A stretch of 6,048 bases of DNA from an uncultured Gemmatimonadota bacterium (GCA_937136445.1 CAKZOQ010000428.1:1-6048); one strand, 5' to 3'; positions 1 to 6,048 are shown, counted from the first letter of the stretch. Notes: generated from the letters alone by a model not told the origin. Numbers and translations: made by a program.

Positions 1-1256
1 AGGCGCTCCACGTTCTCCTCGCCCATCCCGTGGCCGATCATACCCACCCCACCCCCGTTGGACTCCAGGAGCTGGAGGGTGAGATCGTAGGGATCCATGT
101 CCCGCTCCCGGGCCAGGTCGCCCAGGAGGCGCCCCTGGGCCCAGTCCTCGTCGGCGCTGGAGATCTGGACCCGGTTCCAGTCTCCCAGGAGCGCCACCTT
201 CGCCCGGGCGGAGCGTTCCAGCTCGGGGCCGGTGTCCGGATGGCGGAGGCGGGCCAGGAAGGCCTCGCTCCCTCCGGATCGCGCCGAGGCGGGGAAGAGG
301 TTGGAGAGGCCCGTCTGGTAGGCGGTGTAGGGGTAGACGTCGAAACGGACGTCCACCCCGGCGGCCCGTGCCTCGTCCAGGAGGCCCAGCACCGCGTCGG
401 CCTTCCAGTAGTTGCGGAGGCCCTGCTGCTTCAGGTGGGAGATCTGCACCGGGACCCCGGCCAGCCGTCCCACCATGAGCGCCTCCTCCACGGCGCCCAG
501 GAGCCGGTCGTCCTCGTTGCGCATGTGGGAGGCGTAGGGGAGTCCCGTCCCGGAGAGGGCGCCGGCAAGCTCCGCCAGTTCGTCGGTGGTCGCGAAGCCC
601 GAGGGGGCGTACTCCAGCCCGGACGAGAGACCCACGGCACCACCGGCCAGGTAGTCCGCCAGGAGCGCCCGCTGCCGAGCGATCTCCTGGGGCGTCGCCG
701 GCCGGTTCTCGCCGCCCATCACGTAGCCCCGGAGGGCGCCGTTGCCCACCATCGTGGCCACGTTCACCGCCGGACGCTCCCGGTCGATGCGATCGAGGAA
801 GCCCACCGGATCCTGAAAGTCGATGGTGACGTCGTTCCGGGCGTACCGGTCCCGCACGCCCTCCAGCTCTTCGTCGGACCAGGGCCCCACCGCGCCCCCG
901 TCCTGTCCCACCACCTCGGTGGTCACCCCCTGCCGGATGCGGCTCTCCGCCCGGGGGTTCACCAGCAACGACAGATCGGCGTGGGAGTGGATGTCGATGA
1001 AGCCCGGCGCCAGTGCCAGGCCGTCCAGCGACAGCTCCTCCGTGCCCGCCGGCAGGTCCGCCCCCACCGCGGTGATGACGTCCCCGGTCACCGCCACGTC
1101 CCACAGCCGGCCCACCCCCCCGGAGCCGTCGAAGACCATGCCGCCCCGCAGCACCAGGTCGGCGCGGCCGGTACGACGACCCAGGAGGAGCGACGGGGCG
1201 GCGAGGGAACCGGCAGCGGCGACGGCGGTGGCCCGGGTGAAGGCGCGACGATCCAT
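1..1256 (-). CDS. N-acyl-D-amino-acid deacylase family amidohydrolase, Tat-exported (3' end off window)
   Basis: This is a metal-dependent amidohydrolase of the D-aminoacylase type, which hydrolyses N-acyl-D-amino acids or related amides. The first 418 residues are visible; family members usually run to about 480-570, so the C-terminus is lost at the window edge. Residues 1-25 form a twin-arginine signal (R3-R4-A-F-T-R, then an Ala/Leu-rich stretch), implying Tat export. Residues 33-66 are the beta-sandwich start (ADLVLRGGMVFDGSGG), followed by the barrel motif GFIDIHSHAD with H90 and H92. The HMRNE (H244) and ISHLK (H274) histidines are 30 residues apart, like the zinc ligands H220/H250 of Alcaligenes D-aminoacylase. 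GLSSGLEYAPSGF (209-221) and DVYPYTAYQTGL are further family signatures. The Cys ligand of classical enzymes (GNCG) is replaced by GQDG (D119). The catalytic Asp (GSDG) would lie just beyond the edge, after MIGHGMGEENVERL. No Shine-Dalgarno is visible, but this is the only ATG that gives the complete Tat signal. The exact substrate is unknown. Confidence 0.9.
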   Translation of the reverse strand, partial: MDRRAFTRATAVAAAGSLAAPSLLLGRRTGRADLVLRGGMVFDGSGGVGRLWDVAVTGDVITAVGADLPAGTEELSLDGLALAPGFIDIHSHADLSLLVNPRAESRIRQGVTTEVVGQDGGAVGPWSDEELEGVRDRYARNDVTIDFQDPVGFLDRIDRERPAVNVATMVGNGALRGYVMGGENRPATPQEIARQRALLADYLAGGAVGLSSGLEYAPSGFATTDELAELAGALSGTGLPYASHMRNEDDRLLGAVEEALMVGRLAGVPVQISHLKQQGLRNYWKADAVLGLLDEARAAGVDVRFDVYPYTAYQTGLSNLFPASARSGGSEAFLARLRHPDTGPELERSARAKVALLGDWNRVQISSADEDWAQGRLLGDLARERDMDPYDLTLQLLESNGGGVGMIGHGMGEENVER

Positions 1257-1338
1257 GGCGATGGCTCTAGAGGGAGGTGTCGGGTGGGAGTGTGAGGGTG
1301 GAAGGACGAGGGTAGCCCGGCCGCGGGCGGGTCCGCCA

Positions 1339-1358
1339 CCGGAGGTCCTAGCCTCCGG
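1339..1358. repeat. Short inverted repeat CCGGAGG-N6-CCTCCGG
   Basis: A perfect 7-bp inverted repeat (1339-1345 and 1352-1358) with a 6-base spacer, about 85-100 bp upstream of the deacylase start. There is no T-run on either side, so it does not look like a classical terminator. It could be a leader hairpin or a regulator site. In such GC-rich DNA a chance occurrence is also plausible. Confidence 0.3.
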
Positions 1359-1391
1359 CACCTGCCGCAACGTGGACCCCTGAACCGCGAA

Positions 1392-1423
1392 GAGCGGTGA
1401 CGGGGAGACCCCCGCCACCGCTC
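1392..1423 (-). terminator. Strong GC hairpin downstream of barrel gene, probable terminator
   Basis: GAGCGGTG (1392-1399) pairs with CACCGCTC (1416-1423), and CGGGG (1401-1405) pairs with CCCCG (1410-1414), across one A/C mismatch and a 4-base loop: 13 base pairs in a 32-base element. It begins 24 bases past the stop codon of the barrel gene (stop at 1447-1449, minus strand). On the minus strand the bases after the stem are T-poor (TTCGCGG), so it is either a terminator without a strong U-tract or a 3'-end stabilising hairpin. Confidence 0.5.
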
Positions 1424-1446
1424 GAATTCGCGCGTACAGCGCGCCT

Positions 1447-3669
1447 CTACTGGTTCAGACGAACCCCCACCAGCAGCCGGGTGTCGTCGTACAGGTTGAG
1501 CCCCTGGAGCTCCGCGAAGGTGCGGAGGGGCTGGCTGCTGCCGACGTCCAGGTCGAAGCGCACCCCGACGCCCGTGTTGATGCCCAGGAAGGTGGGACTG
1601 TAGAACCCAGCGCCTGCCACCAGGTAGGGCTCGGCGCTGTAGTCTCCGCCGAAGCGGGCCACCGGGAACTGGACGTTACCCATCACCAGCAGGCTGGGGC
1701 TTCCCCCACCGAAGCCGAAGGTGGCTTCCGGCACGAAGCGGAAGGGGCTTCCGTTGCTCAGGGGACCGAAGTCGAACCGGACGCCCAGGGTGCCCTGCGT
1801 ATCTTCTCCGAAGTGGATGCCACCGTATGGCACGGTGTTCAGCGGCTGCAGCCGACTGGCCCGATCGAACGCTCCCGAGCCCGGAGCGGTCTGCTGCACC
1901 TCGATCACCCGCGTCGCAGGCGGTGCGGCGGCCTGCGCCTGAAGCTGGGCGTCGAGGCGGGATTCGATCTCGTCCAGCCGGTCCAGGACCCGCTGGGAGA
2001 ACTCCGACATCTGGGTGTCGGCCGGAGCCTGGGAATCAGGCTGGGCGTTCTCCCGGCGCAGCTGCTGAAGCAGCCGCTCCTCCAGGGCGCTCAGCTCGTC
2101 CTCGTTCTCCGTCAGGGTGTCGGCCCCGGCGGCGCGCATCGCCCTCCGGATGCTGGCCTGGAGTTCGGCCTCTCCCATGACCATGCCTTCGCCGGACCGC
2201 GTACCGACGTCGGCTCCCTGGGAGCCGAACCGGATGTAGATGGAGCCCTCCTCCAGCACCGGAAGGGTGATCACCCGACCGTCGGGCGTCTGGACGCTGC
2301 GGGTTTCCGTCGCCTCACTGGAGGTGGGCTGTTCGTCCGCCTCCTCGCGGTCAGGCTCCGCCGCCGTGGAATCCTCGGCGTCGGTACGGGCCTGCCTGGC
2401 CACCGCCTCCACCGAATCCACCTGGCGCCGCATCCTGGCCATCTCCTCTTCCATGCTCTCACGCATGCTCTCACGCTGGGCGTCGGCACGTGCCTGAGCG
2501 CGGCCCTCCTGCGTCCTCCCACCGAGCCTCACGGAGAGGCCCGCGGAATACAGCCAGTTGTTCGTCAGGTCCGAGGGGTCGGAGGTGCTCTCCAGGGCCT
2601 CGCCCGGATCCAGGAGGTAATCACGCACGCTGGCGTGCAGGTCCACCCGGTCGCTCAGGGGGAAGGTCAGCCCTCCACCGAGGATGAGGGCCGTGCGGTC
2701 CTCGCGCGGCTCGTCGACGAGCTCGGGGTCGTCATTGAACTCGATCTTTCCTCCGCCCACCAGGACGAAGGGGGAGATGCCGGCTCCGGACCCGAGGTTG
2801 AATTGGGCCTCGGCACCGTACCCCTTGATCTCCTCCGTGGCGTCCAGATCGTCGTTGACGCCCTGCCAGTAGAACCCCTGCAGCGAAACGAGGGGGTTGA
2901 GGGCGAATCCGCCCCGGGCACCGGCCAGGCGCTGCTCGCCCAGGCCGGACTCGGAGTCGAAGTTCAGCTGTCCGGCGAAGATGCCCAGGGGCACCGACGC
3001 GCCTGTGAGTCCCATGCCCGGATCATCGGGCATCTCGCTGATGGGGATGCTGACCCGAACGCCGCCCACGAGATTGCGGCGGGCGGCTTCCTCCCCCTCC
3101 GGCGCCAACCCGGGGGTGTAGAGCTCCTCCGCATCCAGCCGGTAGCTGGTGCCCTCGGCGAAGAGGCGGATGCCGGCACGACCGAGGCCGAACCGAAGGC
3201 CCCCTCCGTAGGACAGAGCCACCCGGTCGATGGCGTCGCCCGAGTCCGGGTCCAGGCGGAGCAGACCTCCGCCGAGACGCACGAAGGGAACGACGTTCCC
3301 GTCGGTCAGATCCAGGTCCATGCTGACACCCACATGCCGGGCGTCGAATTCGAAGGAATCGACGTCCGCGAAGAGCGAGTCGCTGCCCCCGATGCCCGTC
3401 GGATCGGCCTGCAGCCCCGAGCGGGTGAGGTAGAAGGGACTGAGCCGGACCCGAGACCCCAACTCGAAGGTGAGGGCCCCTCCCCACAACCACCCGTCCT
3501 CGAGCCCCAGGTCCTCGTCCCACTGGACGAAGGAGCCACCGGGCTCGACTGCGTAGCCGATGGTCTGGGCCTGTGCAAGGCTGGGGAGGCCGAAGAGGGA
3601 AAGGGCGACCACGAGTAGCATGAGCACCGGGCCTGGCCTCGGTGCATCGGGGCGGGAAGGTTGGTTCAT
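1447..3669 (-). CDS. Exported outer-membrane protein: three beta-barrel-like segments with central coiled coils
   Basis: The product is a 740-residue secreted protein, probably anchored in the outer membrane; its function is not recognised. Residues 1-34 are a Sec signal peptide (hydrophobic core 15-31, cleavage after AQA34). Residues 36-210 and 221-384 each show alternating amphipathic strands, Gly-rich turns and repeated GGG(L/K) motifs, as in OmpA/OmpW-like barrels. Residues 385-432 are a charged, heptad-rich coiled coil (RESMRESMEEEMARMRRQ), followed by an acidic linker and a short beta-rich patch (463-482). More charged helix lies at 500-545 and 553-580. Residues 613-740 look like a third barrel segment ending LLVGVRLNQ, without the usual terminal aromatic beta-signal residue. 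The start at 3669 is chosen because GGAG sits 6 bases upstream and the signal peptide follows immediately. A GTG start at 3801 would add 44 residues that bury the signal. The gene is divergent from padR, and a hairpin follows its stop. It could be a porin-like or structural envelope protein. Confidence 0.8.
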   Translation of the reverse strand: MNQPSRPDAPRPGPVLMLLVVALSLFGLPSLAQAQTIGYAVEPGGSFVQWDEDLGLEDGWLWGGALTFELGSRVRLSPFYLTRSGLQADPTGIGGSDSLFADVDSFEFDARHVGVSMDLDLTDGNVVPFVRLGGGLLRLDPDSGDAIDRVALSYGGGLRFGLGRAGIRLFAEGTSYRLDAEELYTPGLAPEGEEAARRNLVGGVRVSIPISEMPDDPGMGLTGASVPLGIFAGQLNFDSESGLGEQRLAGARGGFALNPLVSLQGFYWQGVNDDLDATEEIKGYGAEAQFNLGSGAGISPFVLVGGGKIEFNDDPELVDEPREDRTALILGGGLTFPLSDRVDLHASVRDYLLDPGEALESTSDPSDLTNNWLYSAGLSVRLGGRTQEGRAQARADAQRESMRESMEEEMARMRRQVDSVEAVARQARTDAEDSTAAEPDREEADEQPTSSEATETRSVQTPDGRVITLPVLEEGSIYIRFGSQGADVGTRSGEGMVMGEAELQASIRRAMRAAGADTLTENEDELSALEERLLQQLRRENAQPDSQAPADTQMSEFSQRVLDRLDEIESRLDAQLQAQAAAPPATRVIEVQQTAPGSGAFDRASRLQPLNTVPYGGIHFGEDTQGTLGVRFDFGPLSNGSPFRFVPEATFGFGGGSPSLLVMGNVQFPVARFGGDYSAEPYLVAGAGFYSPTFLGINTGVGVRFDLDVGSSQPLRTFAELQGLNLYDDTRLLVGVRLNQ
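2452..2475. repeat. Perfect 12-bp tandem duplication inside coiled-coil coding region
   Basis: CATGCTCTCACG occurs twice back to back (2452-2463, 2464-2475). In the minus-strand gene it encodes the repeated tetrapeptide of RESMRESM in the first coiled coil. Because 12 is a multiple of 3, the duplication keeps the reading frame and lengthens the helix by four residues. It looks like a recent slippage product. Confidence 0.8.
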
Positions 3670-3675
3670 CAGGTT

Positions 3676-3679
3676 CTCC
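3676..3679 (-). promoter_or_regulatory. Ribosome binding site GGAG of the barrel-protein gene
   Basis: On the minus strand GGAG is followed by the six bases AACCTG and then the ATG at 3669. This decides the start in favour of the signal-peptide methionine rather than the upstream in-frame GTG. Confidence 0.65.
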
Positions 3680-3733
3680 AAGTAGATCGCCGACGAATCC
3701 ACCAAGTGGAGCCGCGGCGAGGGGTCTTCAATT

Positions 3734-3754
3734 CTCTTGTCATCAATGCAAGAG
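3734..3754. repeat. Inverted repeat CTCTTG-N9-CAAGAG upstream of barrel gene
   Basis: Perfect 6-bp arms (3734-3739 and 3749-3754) with a 9-base spacer, 65-85 bp upstream of the barrel-gene start. It could be an operator or a 5'-leader hairpin. The local sequence is less GC-rich than its surroundings, which makes a regulatory role somewhat more likely. Confidence 0.35.
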
Positions 3755-3903
3755 CGAGTCCAACCTGCATGGAGGCCGTTGAGCACGCGGGCGCATTCCA
3801 CGAGGAATCAGCGACTGCCTGGGTAGATCTCCAGCAGCGTCCATTTCCCTGTTGTCTGATACCCTGCCCACCAACCCCCGGGTCCCCCTTGCCACGCCCA
3901 TCG

Positions 3904-3923
3904 TTTGACCCAATTTTGTCAAA
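3904..3923. promoter_or_regulatory. Candidate PadR operator: palindrome TTTGAC-N8-GTCAAA
   Basis: A perfect 6+6 palindrome with an 8-base spacer lies 37-56 bp upstream of the padR start, in an AT-rich island. The left arm contains TTGACC (3905-3910), five of six matches to a sigma70 -35 box; at 17-bp spacing the -10 would be the weak TTGATT (3928-3933). On the opposite strand the right arm gives a perfect TTGACA, but I see no matching -10. PadR regulators typically bind palindromes with about 8 bases between half-sites and repress their own promoter, so position and geometry fit. Two ATTTTGT copies (3913-3919, 3931-3937) lie 18 bp apart here. Binding by this PadR is inference. Confidence 0.5.
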
Positions 3924-3949
3924 TGAGTTGATTTTGTTTACCACGGTGG

Positions 3950-3954
3950 GGAGG
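3950..3954 (+). promoter_or_regulatory. Ribosome binding site GGAGG of padR-type gene
   Basis: GGAGG within a longer G-rich run, five bases before the ATG at 3960. It supports this start, which also gives the usual PadR N-terminus (MGKGDNLGEFE). Confidence 0.7.
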
Positions 3955-3959
3955 GGTCG

Positions 3960-4355
3960 ATGGGGAAGGGAGACAACCTGGGTGAGTTCGAGGAGATCGT
4001 CCTGCTCGCGGTGGGTCGGCTGGAGGGCGACGGCCACGGGGCCGGCATCCACGAGGAGATCCTGGAGGCCACCCATCGCGACGTCTCCATCGCCTCCGTC
4101 TACGTCACCCTGAACCGGCTGGCCGAGAAGGGCTACGTGGAGGCCGGAGCCGAACTCGCCGGCGACGGGCGCGGCGGGCGCCCCCGCAAGGTCTTCGCCC
4201 TCACCGAGGCCGGCATCACCGAACTCCGTCGCTCCCGCCTGGTCCAGGAGCGGCTCTGGGCCGGCCTCCCCTTCGATCCCCTCGGGCGCGCCAGCGAACA
4301 AGGTCCGCGCGGCCATCCCCTGACCGGACCCGATCCCGCCCGGCTGGAGGACTGA
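3960..4355 (+). CDS. PadR family transcriptional regulator
   Basis: The product is a 131-residue cytoplasmic DNA-binding protein of the PadR family, usually a dimeric repressor. The N-terminus MGKGDNLGEFEEIVLLAV is typical of PadR proteins linked to ADOP permeases. The winged helix spans about residues 7-90: helix 1 at 7-21, helix 2 around HGAGIHEEILEAT (26-38), recognition helix SIASVYVTLNRLAEKGYV (43-60), and the wing GRGGRPRKVFALTEAG (70-85). The C-terminal tail (about 90-131) begins with a short helix (RRSRLVQERLW) and then becomes Pro/Gly-rich, so the usual dimerising helix is short, as in the compact subfamily. The permease gene starts three bases after its stop, and that gene's GGAGG lies inside this one, implying co-transcription and coupled translation. 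Known relatives regulate the adjacent permease and themselves. The inducing ligand is unknown. Confidence 0.93.
   Translation: MGKGDNLGEFEEIVLLAVGRLEGDGHGAGIHEEILEATHRDVSIASVYVTLNRLAEKGYVEAGAELAGDGRGGRPRKVFALTEAGITELRRSRLVQERLWAGLPFDPLGRASEQGPRGHPLTGPDPARLED
4346..4350 (+). promoter_or_regulatory. Ribosome binding site of the permease, inside the end of padR
   Basis: GGAGG is spaced eight bases from the ATG at 4359 and lies in the last codons of the PadR gene. The padR stop falls between this site and the start codon, the usual layout for translational coupling. Confidence 0.65.
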
Positions 4356-4358
4356 GGG

Positions 4359-6048
4359 ATGCCCCGCCCTCCCGAGCTCGCTCGGAAGCTCCTTCGCCGC
4401 CTCCCGGAACCCACACGAACCTGGCTGGAAGGGGACCTGGAGGAGCGGTTCCGGGACCTGGCCGTGGATCGACCCCGCTACGCCCGACTCTGGTACTGGC
4501 GCCAGGTCCTGCTGGCCCAGGTGGCGCCCCTCCCCGGACCGGGCGGCGTCCCACGTTCGCCCCTCGCCGGGATTCGGGACCTGGGACGGGATCTGGGCCA
4601 CGCGCTCCGCTCGCTCCGCCGACGCCCCCTGGAGACGCTGGCCACCGCCCTCCCGCTGGCACTGGGCATCGGCGCCGTCGCCACCGCCTTCAGCATCCTC
4701 TGGGGGACGCTCCTCGCCGGGCTTCCCTTCGAGGAGGCGCATCGGCTGGTCCACTTCGAGCGGGCCCGACCTGCCGAGGGCGACTTCTCGCTCCCGGTGG
4801 CTCCCCACGACTACCGGGCCTGGCAGGAGGCCCAGCGTTCCTTCGAAGGCCTCGGAGCCTACGTGGAGCGGGAGATCGCCCTCCCGGGAAGCCAGGGAGC
4901 CCCCCCGGACCGGCTGGTGGGCGTGTCCCTCTCGGCGAACTCCTTTCCCCTCCTCCGCATGGACGCGGCGCTGGGCCGCACCTTCACCGCCGAGGACGAG
5001 GCGCCGGGGGCCGCCCCGGTCCTCCTCCTGAGCCACGACACCTGGACGGGCCGCTACGGCGCCGATCCCGGGATGGTGGGGCGCACCGTCGCCACCAACG
5101 AGGGCCCCCGGACCGTGGTGGGCGTGATGCCTCGGGGCTTCGGCTTCCCCGTCGCCGAGGAGTTCTGGGTGCCCCTGTACCTCGACCTGGCAGGGACACC
5201 CCGGGGGCAGGGTCGCCTGGATGTCTTCGGCCGGCTTCGTGCGGGGGTGTCGCTGGAGGCGGCGCGGGGGGAGTTCGAGGGGATCACCGGGCGGCTGGCG
5301 CGGGATTGGCCGGACACCCACGACGGGATCACCGCGTCGCTGCGGACCTTCCAGGAGGAGTACGTCGGTGAGGAGTTCACCCGGACGGTCCAACGGCTCC
5401 TGGTGGGTGCGGGGCTGGTCCTCCTGGTGGCCTGCGCCAACGCCGCCAACCTCCTGCTCATGCGGGGGCTCCGGCGACGCCACGACCTGGCGGTGCGGAC
5501 GGCCTTGGGGGCCACCCGCGGCACGCTCCTCCGCCTTCTCGTCGTGGAGGCGGGGCTCCTCTCGCTGACGGCGGCCGTCGGGGGCGTCGCGCTGGCCGCC
5601 TTCGGAATAGCCTGGTTCAACCGGGTGGGCACGGACTCCGGGGTCTTCGCCCTCCCCCACGGACCCGACTCCCTCTTCTGGTGGCAGGTCTCGCTGGATG
5701 GACCGACGCTGCTGGCCATCCTCGGCGTGGTGCTCGTCTCGACGCTCCTGGCGGGACTCGCCCCGGCCTTCGCCAGCGTGGACCGGGAGGGGCTCCGGAC
5801 CCGCGGGGCGTCGGCGCACGGACGCGGAGGGCAGCGGGACGGCAGGCTCCAGCGGGTCATGGTCTGGGGCCAGCTCGCCCTCACCGTGGGCCTCCTGGTG
5901 GCGGCGGGGTTCGTGGTGCGGAGCGGTGAGAACGTCTCCCGGGTGGCGGCAGACCTCGTCCCCGACGACGTCCTGGTCCTGGCCCTGAGCCTGCCGTCCT
6001 CCGGGGAGGCGGATGCACGGTACGGATCGCTGGACCGGCAGCGTGCCT
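4359..6048 (+). CDS. ADOP-family ABC transporter permease with prefix domain (3' end off window)
   Basis: This is an inner-membrane permease of the MacB/FtsX superfamily, ADOP type ('acidobacterial duplicated orphan permease'). 563 residues are visible; family members run to roughly 800-900, so the second FtsX half is missing at the edge. Residues 1-55 are a permease prefix domain (PPELARKLLRRLP, WLEGDLEERF, RLWYWRQVLLAQ). Residues 74-90 carry the LGHALRSLRRRP motif preceding TM1 (about 92-120). Residues 125-340 are the periplasmic MacB-like domain (APHDYRAWQEAQRSFEGLGAY, GRTFTAEDE, VVGVMPRGFGFP). TM2 (346-368) leads into the FtsX signature ACANAANLLLMRGLRRRHDLAVRTALGATR, then TM3 (about 390-420) and TM4 (449-472). 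TM5 (497-520, RVMVWGQLALTVGLLVAAGFVVRS) starts the duplicated half. No ATPase gene is next to it in the window, as expected for ADOP permeases. Substrate unknown; efflux or lipoprotein/peptide handling is possible by analogy with MacB. It follows padR by three bases. Confidence 0.92.
   Translation, partial: MPRPPELARKLLRRLPEPTRTWLEGDLEERFRDLAVDRPRYARLWYWRQVLLAQVAPLPGPGGVPRSPLAGIRDLGRDLGHALRSLRRRPLETLATALPLALGIGAVATAFSILWGTLLAGLPFEEAHRLVHFERARPAEGDFSLPVAPHDYRAWQEAQRSFEGLGAYVEREIALPGSQGAPPDRLVGVSLSANSFPLLRMDAALGRTFTAEDEAPGAAPVLLLSHDTWTGRYGADPGMVGRTVATNEGPRTVVGVMPRGFGFPVAEEFWVPLYLDLAGTPRGQGRLDVFGRLRAGVSLEAARGEFEGITGRLARDWPDTHDGITASLRTFQEEYVGEEFTRTVQRLLVGAGLVLLVACANAANLLLMRGLRRRHDLAVRTALGATRGTLLRLLVVEAGLLSLTAAVGGVALAAFGIAWFNRVGTDSGVFALPHGPDSLFWWQVSLDGPTLLAILGVVLVSTLLAGLAPAFASVDREGLRTRGASAHGRGGQRDGRLQRVMVWGQLALTVGLLVAAGFVVRSGENVSRVAADLVPDDVLVLALSLPSSGEADARYGSLDRQRA

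Larger units (their letters stand above)
1257..1446. other. Intergenic spacer between barrel protein and deacylase genes
   Basis: This 190-bp gap separates two minus-strand genes. Reading in the direction of transcription, it holds a strong hairpin (1392-1423), a 7-bp inverted repeat (1339-1358) and a pyrimidine-rich, G-poor leader (about 1269-1313) before the deacylase start. I could not recognise a convincing -35/-10 pair for the deacylase. The arrangement suggests that the deacylase is transcribed separately from the barrel gene, but this is inference. Confidence 0.6.
3670..3959. other. Divergent intergenic region between barrel gene and padR
   Basis: This 290-bp non-coding stretch is flanked by divergent starts. 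The left half must hold the barrel-gene promoter and leader. I see an inverted repeat CTCTTG-N9-CAAGAG (3734-3754) and a small hairpin TCCAC-CAA-GTGGA (3698-3710), but no clear -35/-10 pair. The right end (about 3903-3942) is an AT-rich island, unusual for this DNA, carrying the padR promoter/operator candidates. Open frames crossing this region do not resemble any protein I know. Confidence 0.6.

Noticed and set aside
30..1295. A 421-codon open frame on the plus strand opposite the deacylase
   Set aside because: It shows low-complexity Gly/Arg/Val/His composition without motifs, and the minus strand encodes the conserved amidohydrolase motifs.
1813..3618. A 601-codon open frame on the plus strand opposite the barrel gene
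   Set aside because: Its composition is that of a GC-rich antisense shadow, with no domain or signal, while the minus strand encodes a clear signal peptide and barrel pattern.
3670..3801. A longer version of the barrel protein starting at GTG 3801
   Set aside because: The extra 44 residues have no family character and would place the signal peptide internally. The ATG at 3669 has a GGAG ribosome site and an immediate signal peptide.
3894..3922. A minus-strand promoter using the perfect TTGACA (3917-3922) for the barrel gene
   Set aside because: At 17-bp spacing the -10 position reads GGGCGT, and it lies about 250 bp from the barrel-gene start. The TTGACA is simply the other arm of the palindrome.
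3661..4113. A 150-codon plus-strand frame running from the intergenic region into padR
   Set aside because: It is out of frame with the PadR gene, has no recognisable domain, and covers the promoter region with non-coding character.
3669..5819. A 716-codon open frame on the minus strand opposite padR and the permease
   Set aside because: It is rich in Gly, Pro, Arg, Glu and His with no recognisable domain, and overlaps two well-supported plus-strand genes. Long antisense frames are common in DNA of this GC content.

Overview
This is a GC-rich (roughly 70% by eye) chromosomal window with four protein-coding genes, two of them cut by the window edges. The content points to a Gemmatimonadota- or Acidobacteriota-like Gram-negative bacterium: a PadR regulator coupled to an ADOP-type 'orphan' FtsX/MacB permease, a Tat-exported amidohydrolase of the N-acyl-D-amino-acid deacylase family, and a large secreted multi-barrel outer-membrane protein. 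I favour Gemmatimonadota, but this rests on gene content and not on any marker gene. I see no rRNA, tRNA, insertion sequence, phage gene or CRISPR array.

Left part, minus strand: positions 1-1256 hold the N-terminal 418 residues of the deacylase, whose C-terminus lies beyond the left edge. A 190-bp spacer (1257-1446) follows. It contains a strong hairpin just past the stop of the next gene, a smaller inverted repeat, and a C-rich, G-poor leader in the minus-strand transcript. Positions 1447-3669 (minus) encode a 740-residue exported protein with two N-terminal beta-barrel-like segments, a charged coiled-coil middle and a third C-terminal barrel-like segment.

Centre: 3670-3959 is a divergent intergenic region. 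Its right end has a conspicuous AT-rich island carrying the palindrome TTTGAC-N8-GTCAAA, a candidate operator/promoter for the regulator that follows.

Right part, plus strand: a 131-residue PadR regulator (3960-4355) is followed after three bases by an ADOP-family permease with an N-terminal permease prefix domain (4359 to the right edge, 563 residues visible). The pair looks like one translationally coupled operon controlled by its own PadR protein.

Functionally, the window joins cell-envelope genes: an exported amidohydrolase, an outer-membrane protein, and a regulated inner-membrane transporter of the MacB/FtsX superfamily. I find no clearly novel multi-gene system. The most unusual items are the triple-barrel/coiled-coil protein and the palindrome upstream of padR.
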